Of a stretch of DNA of 64,000 nucleotides, positions 13,001-21,405 are shown one piece after another; positions within the stretch are counted from its first letter, which is position 1, and each line of letters opens with the position of its first letter. The position numbers were made by a program, and so were the translations under genes. Source of the DNA: Pisaster brevispinus. Lineage: Eukaryota > Echinodermata > Asteroidea > Forcipulatida > Asteriidae. The stretch covers positions 18,477,705-18,541,704 of the forward strand of contig JAMKCF010000013.1 in assembly GCA_023634235.1 (NCBI GenBank), written 5' to 3'. The notes beneath the pieces were generated by a model. It was not told the DNA's origin. It was given only the letters and a program-made list of their open reading frames with translations, and did not search any database.

Positions 13001-16000
13001 ATGAACATTTCTTTGACAAACTAACAATGTATCATTGATTTGAGCTCCTCTAAACGAAACATTTTGAATAACAACATTCTGTGTTTTTGATGTTGGATGA
13101 TGTAATTTTCACCATCATAAGGAGTTGTTGTTTTTGTTGATGATTTGTGCAGCGTTTCAGAGAATGAGGACTTCAATCAGATGACTGCAAGTAACTTGGG
13201 CATTGTGTTTGGGCCAACGCTTCTCAGACCAAAGTAAGTAACAGTGATGCAGGAGCAATACAGGCGATTCATGATGCTGGGGGACCTCTAACACGGAGAG
13301 CCCATTTTCCTCAAAAGCAGTCAACTTAAAACAGTCACACTTGCAACTGAGCACCACACGGGCAGTTATGACCTTTAAATGGCTAGAATGAAAGAGGGAA
13401 AACAATCTCCAGCCTCACAAATACACCTTCCTACGCTGAAAATACATAATAACAACCTTGCTGCATTGCAAACAAATCACACCATAAACATTCGGGTTCA
13501 TGCGGCAGGTGCTGCGCGACTTTTAAAAACTTTTCAACCTTTCCCAGGATGCACTGTAAAAACAGCCTCGCCTGAGCACACTGTTGAGGGCGCACTGTAT
13601 TGTGAATCGCCCATATTCCTCCGTCACTCTCCTGAACACACTGTAGAGGTCACACTGTATTGTGAATTTGCCCATATTCCTCTGTCACTCTCCTGAACAC
13701 ACTGTAGAGGGTGCACTGTATTGTCAATCGCCCATATTCATCTGTCACTCTCCTGAACACACTGTACAGGGTGCACTGTATTGTCAATCGCCCATATTCC
13801 TCCGTCACTCTCCTGAACACACTGTAGAGGTCACACTGTATTGTGAATTTGCCCATATTCCTCTGTCACTCTCCTGAACACACTGTAGAGGTCACACTGT
13901 ATTGTGAATTTGCCCATATTCCTCTGTCACTCTCCTGAACACACTGTAGAGGTCACACTGTATTGTGAATTTGCCCATATTCCTCTGTCACTCTCCTGAA
14001 CACACTGTAGAGGGTGCACTGTATTGTCAATCGCCCATATTCATCTGTCACTCTCCTGAACACACTGTAGAGGTCACACTGTATTGTGAATTTGCCCATA
14101 TTCCTCTGTCACTCTCCTGAACACACTGTAGAGGGTGCACTGTATTGTCAATTGCCCATATTCATCTGTCACTCTCCTGAACACACTGTAGAGGACACAC
14201 TGTATTGTGAATTTGCCCATATTCCTCTGTCACTCTCCTGAACACACTGTACAGGGTGCACTGTATTGTCAATCGCCCATATTCCTCCGTCACTCTCCTG
14301 AACACACTGTAGAGGTCACACTGTATTGTGAATTTGCCCATATTCCTCTGTCACTCTCCTGAACACACTGTAGAGGTCACACTGTATTGTGAATTTGCCC
14401 ATATTCCTCTGTCACTCTCCTGAACACACTGTAGAGGGTGCACTGTATTGTCAATCGCCCATATTCATCTGTCACTCTCCTGAACACACTGTTGAGGTCA
14501 CACTGTATTGTGAATTTGCCCATATTCCTGTCACTCTCCTGAACACACTGTTACTCAACAGCAATGTTACTCAAGTTGCATTAACCATAAAATATCAGAA
14601 CTATGAATTCCTTTTTTGTTTAATGAAATAATTTGATATGTTGAGCTTTTGAAATATTGGAGATCAGTTAATAATACACGTCACAAAAGTGCTCACAACT
14701 TTAAATTGCCATCACATTTTAAAGTGTTGTCACCACACAGGCTACCCTACTAAATAAAGGTCAGTACAGGTCCACGTACAAAAGTTTACATGCAGACTTT
14801 GTGTGTAGACTGTGCAGTTAACTTTTAAATCTTTCTGGATCATGCTTTTTCGTATGATCAATGCGATTTTGGTTATGAGTCCATGCTTTGTTTATTGAGC
14901 TTATGTTTTCCCCTCTATTTGTAGCGATAACACAGCTTCCCTGTCAGCATTAGTGGACATGCCCCATCAGACAAGGACCATTGAGATGCTGATACTTTAT
15001 GCACAGGTGAGGCCATACGTTTATTTGAGTTGTTTCTTGGGCACTCACCAATTAAAATAACGAAAGGTTTTCATATTTTAGGAGGATTTTTTAATCTTTC
15101 TTTTACTTTGCTTTCTACTTCATACATATAAGGATAATTTGGTATTTTAGATGTGGGAAGTACAAAATAAATGCTGAAATATGTATGTTTTTTGGCTCTT
15201 GCCTATTTATGATTACAGTAAGTTAATTATTATAAGAAATATTTGTGGATGATCTAGGTGTTTGGTCACAGAGAGACACCAGTGGAGCAGTTCCAGCCAG
15301 AACCAAGGACGTCCTCTCCCCTACAGTCAGACATCAACCATGGTAAAAGCACAAATCTTGAATCTTGAATCTTTTAATCATTTAAACATAGCTCTGATTA
15401 AAAATCCATTTAAAAGACCTTGAAAAATCTTCAGTCTTGGCACCTTCTATTTTTCAATTAAATAGAATATAGATCCCTTACATAGGCCGCCATTGCTGAG
15501 GTGAAACGATGGAAGCATGTACGCGTCATGCACCACACTCAGCCAATGATAGGTCTTCCTTTGACTGCAGTGAGGGCGCTTTTTGTGCTTGTGTGCAATT
15601 CCTGTAAAATCTGTAGTTCCTTGCTCTCTTATCAGTCCAGAATTCAAACTTTCTACTTCATTTTTTGTTCTATTTTTCTTTTAAATGTATGGAATTATTT
15701 CTGAACTTTGAATTTCTATTACAGGCAGTATTACCTACTCACCAAACAAAAGTACCAACAACTCCACCCACATGGCAACAGCTCCTGTAGAAACCGTAAC
15801 GGCTGGCTCTCGTAGAGTTCCAGGGTTCGTGTTACCTGGCAGCAGTGAAGATAGTGGAGATATCTTGCCTTGTTTGGCTGCGGAAGTCAACTCTGGGGAG
15901 GAAGGGGATGGGGATAGTTCTGGGAACGAAGGAGAAGGAGGTAAGGAAGGAAACAAACTTTAAACCAAAACAAATAAATAATTAAATTAATAAACAAATG

Positions 16001-18379
16001 TTGAGGCATTGCATATTGTGAATCGGAATTGTCTGGTTTGCAGTAATAACAAAAATGGGTAGAGTATTGGTTTTACTGGGTGGAATTAATTGTTTGTTGT
16101 TATATTAACAAATTGGTGTTTTTTTGTACATGTGTTGTAATTATGAGCTTTAAAAAATGTGTGCAGTAGAATTATACATTTTTTACATTAAGGTGAAAGT
16201 GGTTTATAAAGTAGTAAAGTTGCTTTATTTTTACAAAGGTGTTTAACCTCATTGTATTCAGAAGAGTGAATTCATTCCCAACCTTTAGTTTTTAATAAAC
16301 ACACATCTAACCATGGCATAGCCAACTTGTAAACAGTTTCATCAAATTCAGTGGACCTGATTTAGTAAAAGCGAAGCAAAATAGTTGCTGATTTATTTTC
16401 AGGGGTTTTTGTGCTTGTTTTATGCATTGAAAATTATTTCCGTGTCATCAATAGAAGTATGTAACGTTGGTTTTAAGAGAGGTTTCTTAACAATAATACT
16501 TGGTTCTTGTATAGCACACACAACTTAAAAGCCAGATCAGGGCAGTGTACCACATTATTATTCCTGTTCATCAGGTATTTTTATTTAATATATTTTTAAA
16601 TGAGATATCGCCTAACATCACACAGGGTTCGTACGGTCCTTGAAAACCCTTGAAAGTCCTGGAATTTGAAAATCTGTTTTTCAAGGCCTTGAAAGTCCTT
16701 GGATTTATCTTAGGTCCTTGTAAGTCCTTGAAAATTCACTTTTTGTAATTAAAGTATTTAATCATGCAGAGTAATGTTGTGTTTTTTCATCAAGTTTAAG
16801 TTTAAGTGACCAGCCAACCTTCAAACTTTAACTAATTGTACAGAATCAAATCACCCAACACCAAGCGTTTTATATACAAGTCTCAAATAAACCATCAATA
16901 TTTGCTGGATTTTGGTCCTTGATAATGGGATTTCTGGACCTTGAAAGTCCTTGAAAAGTCCTTGAATTTATAGCTATTATAAGTGTACGAACCCTGATCA
17001 CAAGGCCGGACACCCACTTCAAGGAGAGGGCTACTCTTAACTGATTTTGGCTGTTGACCCAATTCAACTGTCACCAGGGGCACATTGCCACCTACTCCTA
17101 GGGCTGAAACAGGGTTACCCCCTTCACAGTCCATAAGGGTGTAGGCATGGTTATCATTCGCTAGAAGCCTGGCTGATAGAGCAGAATGCACTACCCTCCC
17201 AAATTTCTACAAAGCAATGTTGAAGTGCTTTGCTCAAGGGCACAAGTGTTATGACCAGAATTCGAACCCACACTCTACTGCTGACAACACCAGAGCTTGG
17301 GTCGCGGTGAACTAGACACTCGGCCACGACAAGGCATACTTGGACCAATCCACAAACTTTCTCAACTCCCTTGGGAGGACACAACCCCAACGTGCAACTT
17401 GGCACTAAGGGGTTAATCCAACACAATACTGTCTGAGCCCTCTCAGCTTCCCATGTTATACAACCTAGTTAAGAGAAGCAATTTTGGTTAAGTGCCTTGC
17501 TCAAGGGCAAAGGTGTCATGATGATCAATCAAACTCACGCTCCAATGATTCAGCCAGTAAGAATTGGAGTCCAATAGACTAGACCACTCAGCTGTGACAA
17601 GCCAGTATACCCTGAGGGTAATCTCATTGTCCCCCAGTGTGATCTATGGACATGGTTCTTTATATGAACCATTATCGATACAGTTCTTATAGGAACTAGC
17701 CAACTATAGTCATTGTTGAGAAGATCTTTGTCAGTTGACAAATTTGTTGTTTAAAATAACTACTACTCAGTTTATTCAGAAAAACTACAGAAGTCTGAAA
17801 TATTTTTGAGGATGATTGGTTCTTGAACTAACTGGATGAGAAGTTACTTTTTGTGTGATTGTGTGGAGCGATTTTAAATTCGGTGTCTAATTTGTTTCAG
17901 AAGAAGCCTCCGCCAGCGAAGACCAGTTTGACTCTGACCAAGACACCTCCCCATTGGTACCCCGTCGCTCTCCGGTTCCAAAGTGCCACCGGGAGTCATC
18001 TCCACAGCCCATCAAACAGACACTCTTGGCTGTGGCCAGTGAATACCACAAAACTCAAATGTCTTCTTCCTTGCCGGAGACAGTGGGACAGCTTTCTGAT
18101 GCTGCAGGGCAGTCGTCGTCACCTGCTGGCCATGCCCCCTCAGATTCGTCCCCCATTGAGGGATACATCCCGGGTGCCTACTCACAAAACTCTCCCCAAA
18201 GATCATCCCTGATGACAGATGGACCAGAGGTCACGGTGGCAGGGTCATCGTCCATTGCAGGCACCAGCCACTCTGCTGCATCATCATCAACATCAGAATC
18301 AACTGAGCATTCAGGATCATCGACTCAAAGTCTGTCGCGACCTCGCTCGAATAAGTCACGGCAACCGCAGTTCGTCTGA
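925..18379 (+). CDS. ARHGAP29: F-BAR/C1/RhoGAP protein, ARHGAP29-ARHGAP45-GMIP family, 3' part of gene
   Basis: Nineteen exons with GT-AG borders join in one frame with matching phases: 925-1062, 1812-1876, 2112-2156, 3001-3066, 4051-4131, 4799-4978, 5194-5271, 7078-7137, 7379-7569, 8549-8667, 9641-9865, 11056-11390, 11546-11683, 12296-12483, 13153-13233, 14925-15006, 15258-15342, 15725-15940, 17901-18379. The visible product is 949 residues; the first exon begins with two bases of a split codon, so the N-terminus lies upstream. Order: F-BAR helices (about 1-270), Ser-rich linker (301-415), atypical C1 (435-481), RhoGAP (about 490-695, arginine finger R531 in GVYRVAG, conserved Asn in ASNLGIVFGP), Ser/Pro tail. 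In vertebrates this family stimulates GTP hydrolysis on RhoA-type GTPases at membranes. The domain order is diagnostic of the family. Choosing ARHGAP29 over the two paralogues rests mainly on the C-terminal PQFV; the gene may be the single pro-orthologue. Confidence 0.9.
1156..1308. mobile_element. MITE-like element with CAGGCCTGG termini
   Basis: The ends CAGGCCTGGATTT and AAATTCCAGGCCTG form terminal inverted repeats of about 13 bp around 153 bp of non-coding DNA. Such ends occur in non-autonomous hAT-type elements. No convincing target-site duplication is visible. Confidence 0.55.
1812..1876 (+). CDS. ARHGAP29: RhoGAP gene, exon 2 (F-BAR)
   Basis: It continues the F-BAR helix in frame (ETEFARSIAKLAVTTRP). 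Acceptor ttaattaacag, donor gtgggt. Confidence 0.85.
1929..1966. repeat. (GTTT)n microsatellite
   Basis: About eight perfect GTTT units, followed by T- and G-rich DNA to 2046. Open frames here are products of the repeat. Confidence 0.9.
2112..2156 (+). CDS. ARHGAP29: RhoGAP gene, exon 3 (F-BAR)
   Basis: A 15-codon exon encoding TYLPFQSTYLTALEH, which fits the family's MPFQS-type segment. It lies between a (GTTT)n tract and an (AAT)n tract. Donor gtaagt. Confidence 0.82.
2173..2222. repeat. (AAT)n microsatellite
   Basis: About 16 AAT units with one AAC interruption, immediately downstream of exon 3. Confidence 0.92.
3001..3066 (+). CDS. ARHGAP29: RhoGAP gene, exon 4 (F-BAR)
   Basis: A 22-codon, phase 0-0 exon encoding DINFLKNCDATHLHIQGHKF. 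The acceptor ends cttgtag and the donor is gtaaga. Confidence 0.82.
3379..3457. repeat. Long hairpin-forming inverted repeat
   Basis: AGCAGAGTCTTTCTCAAA is followed after three bases by its exact reverse complement. Pairing extends outward imperfectly (TGGCCTGAC against GTCGGGCCA). It is probably a small foldback MITE; in RNA it forms a stem of about 37 bp. Confidence 0.8.
3814..3882 (+). repeat. tRNA-derived SINE head
   Basis: It has a GGTCTAGTGGTAAGA A-box-like start and an exact B-box-like GGTTTGAATCC. The intervening stems are poor, so a functional tRNA is unlikely. Confidence 0.55.
4051..4131 (+). CDS. ARHGAP29: RhoGAP gene, exon 5 (F-BAR coiled coil)
   Basis: A 27-codon basic helical exon (QLEARRADHDKKRKHIRQTW) with acceptor gttatttcag and donor gtatgt. 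An open frame running through it from 3919 to 4485 extends into both introns; the splice sites give the real limits. Confidence 0.83.
4799..4978 (+). CDS. ARHGAP29: RhoGAP gene, exon 6 (F-BAR coiled coil)
   Basis: A 60-codon highly charged helix rich in Glu and Lys (HERKTNMEKCQQQYFNRCQE, then a KLEKKKKAEEEAL stretch). Acceptor cacctgcag, donor gtatat. Confidence 0.88.
5051..5160 (+). repeat. 23-bp tandem repeat, about 5 copies
   Basis: Units of (g)gagtccaacttgatctnttt start at 5051, 5074, 5097, 5120 and 5143, just before exon 7. Confidence 0.9.
5194..5271 (+). CDS. ARHGAP29: RhoGAP gene, exon 7 (F-BAR)
   Basis: It encodes VKEAETTYKACIVEANAKRL, the typical F-BAR 'A..Y...V..AN' helix. The acceptor ttctacag lies about 30 bp after a 23-bp tandem array. 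Confidence 0.88.
5856..6290 (-). pseudogene. Degraded non-LTR retrotransposon, RT C-terminal part
   Basis: Read on the minus strand with frame changes, it shows GHVIRIEDHRLPS, then YKDGLKRTLEATSIPMDTSE, then FRARISLVSHLKAKH. This order (GHV.R....RLP, K.LK..L, RIGL.SH-like finger end) is typical of the C-terminus of RTE/L2-like elements. Frameshifts and stops show it is dead. It lies in the intron before exon 8. Confidence 0.6.
7078..7137 (+). CDS. ARHGAP29: RhoGAP gene, exon 8 (F-BAR)
   Basis: A 20-codon exon (KELLVKLRELIYQCDQTMKA). The acceptor has a long T-tract and the donor is gtaagt. Confidence 0.86.
7379..7569 (+). CDS. ARHGAP29: RhoGAP gene, exon 9 (F-BAR end)
   Basis: It encodes the last F-BAR helix and following loop: VTVSYFQLQHSLSAPAPVQF, then TLCEQSRCYEPGVQFSEFV. 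This matches the family's 'LCE.S..Y.PG' segment. Ends in phase 2, donor gtgagt. Confidence 0.88.
7795..7880 (+). repeat. Dispersed repeat, copy 1 (5' module)
   Basis: This segment (core cctcctaaaatgttgatcct) recurs at 41590-41695 with only scattered differences. Confidence 0.7.
7890..7948 (+). repeat. tRNA-derived fragment with duplicated B-box
   Basis: Two GGTTCGATTCCC motifs lie 15 bp apart after an ATGGCTGAGGGTGT A-box-like string. It resembles a Ser/Leu tRNA-derived SINE. Confidence 0.45.
8078..8270 (+). mobile_element. Dispersed inverted-repeat element, copy 1
   Basis: The segment bears inverted motifs (TTGCACCATTTTG near 8124, CAAAATGGTG near 8225) and a shared interior. Related copies lie at 41858-42045 and 43755-43935, with shorter reverse-oriented pieces at 8800-8835 and 21545-21600. 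It looks like a non-autonomous element. Confidence 0.6.
8549..8667 (+). CDS. ARHGAP29: RhoGAP gene, exon 10 (Ser-rich linker)
   Basis: It encodes a basic, Ser/Pro-rich linker (RPRKPSSHSLDSQDDERLVS and on). The frame is fixed by neighbouring phases (2 in, 1 out). Probably disordered. Confidence 0.78.
9118..9430 (+). repeat. Dispersed element with 116-bp module, copy A
   Basis: It shares a head (ttccagttga..., aactgcact..., gtgtatggt...) and a body (gatgcattcaccacatgat, tttatctatcattcaaa) with copies at 9915-10175 and 18955-19565. Confidence 0.75.
9470..9540 (-). repeat. tRNA-derived SINE head (minus strand)
   Basis: The reverse complement carries TGGTCAAGTGGTGAAGA (A-box-like) and GGTTCCAATCC (B-box-like). 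Confidence 0.6.
9641..9865 (+). CDS. ARHGAP29: RhoGAP gene, exon 11 (Ser/Thr-rich linker)
   Basis: Seventy-five codons of a low-complexity acidic and Ser-rich linker before the C1 domain (DSDSMSGSSTKSVDASPSAS). Acceptor tataaaacag, donor gtaagt, phase 1 to 1. Confidence 0.8.
9915..10175 (+). repeat. Dispersed element with 116-bp module, copy B
   Basis: It has the same head and body as the copy at 9118-9430 and begins within 50 bp of exon 11's donor. It carries about one body unit. Confidence 0.75.
10406..10850 (+). repeat. 68-bp tandem repeat, about 6.5 copies
   Basis: Units of tctagtaaggtttgcagtaa... repeat exactly every 68 bp (10477, 10545, 10613 and on). The array lies in the intron before the C1 exon. 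Confidence 0.92.
11056..11390 (+). CDS. ARHGAP29: RhoGAP gene, exon 12 (C1 domain and RhoGAP start)
   Basis: It contains an atypical C1 zinc finger: His, 12 residues, C-x2-C, 10 residues, C-x2-C, x4, H-x2-C, x7, C (core SKCRECDSYVYFNGAECERC, then CHKKCLESLAIQC). The 10-residue gap is shorter than the 13 of classical DAG-binding C1 domains, as in the ARHGAP29 family. The exon ends inside the RhoGAP domain (FGVPLRDHLK). Confidence 0.93.
11546..11683 (+). CDS. ARHGAP29: RhoGAP gene, exon 13 (arginine finger)
   Basis: A 46-codon exon opening with GVYRVAG. The Arg is the catalytic arginine finger of RhoGAP domains. It ends with SVLKLYFRQ, whose Lys is also conserved. Acceptor tatccccag, donor gtaagt. 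Confidence 0.94.
12190..12262 (-). repeat. tRNA-derived SINE head (minus strand)
   Basis: The reverse complement has GGTGGCTAGTGCATAA (A-box-like) and CTGGTTCGATTCCCAGC, a complete T-arm. It sits about 35 bp before the exon 14 acceptor. Confidence 0.6.
12296..12483 (+). CDS. ARHGAP29: RhoGAP gene, exon 14 (RhoGAP LPEPLL)
   Basis: It starts with LPEPLLTF, the hallmark following YFRQ in RhoGAP domains, and includes MPEENFKTLRVLMHHLKG, matching the 'LP..N..TL..L..HL' helix. Confidence 0.94.
13153..13233 (+). CDS. ARHGAP29: RhoGAP gene, exon 15 (RhoGAP Asn motif)
   Basis: It encodes MTASNLGIVFGPTLLRP, the conserved RhoGAP motif whose Asn contacts the GTPase. Phase 2 to 2. Confidence 0.94.
13555..14555 (+). 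repeat. 60/61-bp tandem repeat, about 16 copies
   Basis: Units of cactctcctgaacacactgt... recur about every 60-61 bp. Variant units differ at the tail ('ggtgcactgtattgtcaatcg' against 'gtcacactgtattgtgaattt') and alternate irregularly. The array lies in the intron between RhoGAP exons 15 and 16. Small open frames on both strands are products of the repeat. Confidence 0.93.
14925..15006 (+). CDS. ARHGAP29: RhoGAP gene, exon 16 (end of RhoGAP)
   Basis: It encodes the last RhoGAP helices (SLSALVDMPHQTRTIEMLIL). It follows the intron carrying the 1-kb 60/61-bp array. Acceptor tttgtag, donor gtgagg. Confidence 0.9.
15258..15342 (+). CDS. ARHGAP29: RhoGAP gene, exon 17 (post-RhoGAP)
   Basis: It encodes VFGHRETPVEQFQPEPRTSS and continues in frame into exon 18. 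Donor gtaaaa is weak but phase-correct. Confidence 0.82.
15725..15940 (+). CDS. ARHGAP29: RhoGAP gene, exon 18 (acidic tail)
   Basis: Seventy-two codons of low-complexity tail rich in Ser, Thr, Gly and Glu (EEGDGDSSGNEGEG at its end). Acceptor ctattacag, donor gtaagg. Confidence 0.8.
16623..16996. mobile_element. Non-autonomous hAT-like element with 'ccttgaaagtcc' interior
   Basis: The ends CAGGGTTCGTAC and GTACGAACCCTG are exact inverted repeats, and the interior carries repeated ccttgaaagtcc motifs. The element is flanked on both sides by ATCACA, a perfect 6-bp direct repeat that may be the target-site duplication or part of one. It is inserted in the last coding intron. Confidence 0.8.
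17195..17430 (-). repeat. tRNA(Leu/Ser)-like SINE (minus strand)
   Basis: The reverse complement has TGGCCGAGTGTCTAG (A-box-like, near 17326) and GTGGGTTCGAATTCTGG (B-box-like, near 17265), then a body with 'gcccttgagcaaagcact'. Confidence 0.7.
17470..17615 (-). repeat. Second related SINE (minus strand)
   Basis: It carries the same body (tgccttgctcaagggcaaagg) and an A-box-like reverse complement (CACAGCTGAGTGGTCTAG). It is more degraded than its neighbour. Confidence 0.6.
17901..18379 (+). CDS. ARHGAP29: RhoGAP gene, last coding exon (Ser/Pro tail, PQFV end)
   Basis: It encodes 159 residues and the stop TGA at 18377-18379. The tail is rich in Ser, Pro, Gln and Thr. The protein ends SRQPQFV, a C-terminus with two final hydrophobic residues suited to a PDZ groove. 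A second open frame overlaps the exon in another phase but does not fit exon 18. Confidence 0.88.
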
Positions 18380-18954
18380 GAGCACCAGCATCGGTTTGAG
18401 AATTTATTTATTAAAATTTTAAGGATGTGTGACTCTACAGAGCAAAGGAGAGCTAGCCACTGATTGTTATTGGGTGAGCTGTTGTTACATTGTGTTGGCC
18501 CGGTCATTACTGACATCATCGGACTGGATGTTTCATCAGTAATCGGCCAGTACTTTTACATTTTTTTATTCACACTTACCTTCTGGACCAGTGTACTTTA
18601 ATTGCACTGGATTCAGTGGTGGTTTGGTTTTGTTTGTTTGTTGTTGTTGTTGGTTTTTTTCCTAGTCCTACATATGTCACATAACCAGTGTAGATTGCTG
18701 GACCCATTAGGCTGAAAATACTGAGATCTTCATCATAGTGCGGCCATTTTTGATATTTTATTCATAATCTGTTTGAATCAAATGGAGGCTGTTGGCAAGT
18801 AAATAGACTGATGCCTTTCTTTATGATCTTAAAAATATGCCCTTGTGTCAGGGTACCAGACAAGTGATAATTTCTTGATGAGAAGCCTCAATGACCTTAA
18901 TAAACTACATGGCCCAAATTTTGAGTGAAGAACTTTAATCCCTTCTATTCTTGG

Positions 18955-19565
18955 TTACAGTTTCCAGTGAGTTGACCACCAATTTGAATCCAACCAACTG
19001 CACTGGCTGTGTATGGTGGCACAACTGTGCATTGTGTGTACTAAATATATGCATCCAGCTCATTATATACTAATGCAGGCTGCATAGTTTATCTATCAGA
19101 AAGTAAAGGGGTTGACTGTGTACTGTGTAAATGCAGTCACAATATGAGAGCACATTGCAGGCTGGCATAGTTTATCTATCATTCAAAACCACGGTGATGA
19201 TATTGAATGGTCAGACAGTAGGAGGGTTGACTGTGTACTGTGTAGATGCATTCACCACGTCATATCATATAGCAGGCTTGCATAGTTTATCTATCATTCA
19301 AAACCACAGTGGATGATATTGAATGGTCAGACAGTAGGAGGGTTGACTGTGTACTGTGTAGATGCATTCACCACGTCATATCATATAGCAGGCTTGCATA
19401 GTTTATCTATCATTCAAAACCACAGTGGATGATATTGAATGGTCAGACAGTAGGAGGGTTGACTGTGTACTGTGTAGATGCATTCACCACGTCATATCAT
19501 ATAGCAGGCTTGCATAGTTTATCTATCATTCAAAACCACAGTGGATGATATTGAATGGTCAGACA
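18955..19565 (+). repeat. Dispersed element with 116-bp tandem module, copy C (expanded)
   Basis: It has the same head as the intronic copies near 9.1 and 9.9 kb. Here the body unit is tandem: gttgactgtgtactgtgtag recurs at 19226, 19342 and 19458, an exact 116-bp period, after a more degenerate first unit. Confidence 0.88.
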
Positions 19566-20197
19566 ACAGTACTTCATTTTAAACTGAAAGGTGCTACATG
19601 CAGAGAAAAGATCAAAGTTTAACCAAATTGAAACATCTTATACCTACAGACAGAGAACAAACATAAAAATATACAATAGAGTAGACAGGGCTCAAAACAA
19701 TTGTATTTTTATATCAAAATAAATTAATTATATTTATTTCAGTAAAAGTAAGCAAATATTGTATTTAATTCTGTACATGTTTATTGAAATATTGTATTAA
19801 AGACGAATGTTTTACAAGATGCTGAAGGCTTCGGTTAAACTTACGCTGACATTTTGAGCTTGTAGTTTTAAAAGAATTTTCATAGAACTTCAAGGAAGAG
19901 GAATGTCACAGTCTGCTTCATTTATGGGCATAGCCAGTCACTGAAGTGCTTTGTCTAATTTAACCAAATGAATGTCAACTTGATACCAATTTCCTTTTAA
20001 ATATTTCGTAGACAAAATGTGTTTTTATTCAAAATCATCAACAAAAGAATGGTCTACTGTGGGGTTTTTTCTTCTTTTTATGCAAGGTGCTTCATTTGTA
20101 TTCACTACAGCAGTTTAACATGTTACTTTTGTAAGGGCAGGAACCAATTATAACTTTAATGTAACTTTTAAATTTATTAAGCACATTTTATAATGTT

Positions 20198-20250
20198 AGC
20201 TTAGCAAAACAAGGTTTGCTTAGCAAAACAAGGTTTGCTTAGCAAAACTA
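20198..20250 (+). repeat. Short tandem repeat (gcttagcaaaacaaggttt)
   Basis: Two to three copies of a 19-20 bp unit in the 3' region of the RhoGAP gene. Confidence 0.7.
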
Positions 20251-21172
20251 GCTTCTGAGCTAATTTGCCTTTAGATGTTTATTATGCCGGACTGGTTTCT
20301 TGTAATTTGTTTGCTAAGAAAAGATTTCTTCTGAGCAGCTTTACCAAATGGCACCAAAAAAGGACAAATTTCTTCTTTGGTTGGTTATTTTTAAAAGTAA
20401 AGCTGTGCGATGGCGATGTAATGCTCTTTTAAATAAACTATTGTCATGCCCAGGCTGTACATCTTTATCTTGTTGCCGCAATCTTTGTTTTGTCCCCTGC
20501 CAACCAGTAGATTCTTGACTATTGATTTACTTTATTCCAAAAAGGGACCTGACTATGTTCCTTCCAGCCTCGGTTTGGTGACATTGGTTTGAAAAGGAGA
20601 ATCAAAAGAAACTGGACACCATGATAAAAGTCTATTGGCTAGAGACCCTCCCCAAATCCTTCAAAATCATCCATTCTATGGTAACTCATCACCTAAATGT
20701 TTGGCCTTGGATAAGATTGGTACATGTATGCCTGGCACAATTATTAGAAATGGCTTTTTAGGCGTGCAGCACCATACAAAGTCAGTCAACTTCCTGAATA
20801 TGAATTTGGAGCTTTTGGGATTGTTGCGATTAAAGAAGAATCCTCTTGAGTTCTTATTTATTTCATCTTGTGAAAAAGTGTATTTTTTAAGCCTTTTCCA
20901 ACACTATATCTTTTTACGATACAGTGATGAAGTCACTTGTTCTTCCTTTACTTTATAAATCCAACTAGTCTTGACATATTCGGATAATTCATAATTATCT
21001 GGTGAACATGAAATATAAAAACTATGAAATTTTGTAAATAAAGAGTTTGATGTTTCTGTGACATTTCTCTGACAGGAAAGACAGTTTGGTTTTCTAGTCG
21101 TTTTAAGACTGATCCAATTGGTGGTGTGAAAAATATCACAAGCCTTTTGCCTCAAATCTAAAACCAGAGCAT

Positions 21173-21405
21173 TTGGATTGTACAAATTGAATACCGATGC
21201 AGCATGGTAGAACTTGTCACTCTAGGGTTTTTGGATTGTACAAATTGAACACCGATGCAGCACGGTAGAACTTGTCACTCTAGGGTTTTTGGAATGTACA
21301 AATTGAACACCGATGTAGCACGGTAGAACTTGTCACTCTAGGGTTTTTGGAATGTACAAATTGAACACCGATGTAGCACGGTAGAACTTGTCACTCTAGG
21401 GTTTC
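21173..21405 (+). repeat. 58-bp tandem repeat, 4 copies
   Basis: The string tacaaattgaacaccgatg begins units at 21181, 21239, 21297 and 21355, an exact 58-bp period with few differences. Confidence 0.92.

Noticed and set aside
13555..14555. CRISPR-like array
   Set aside because: The whole unit repeats, including the would-be spacer, so it is a minisatellite.
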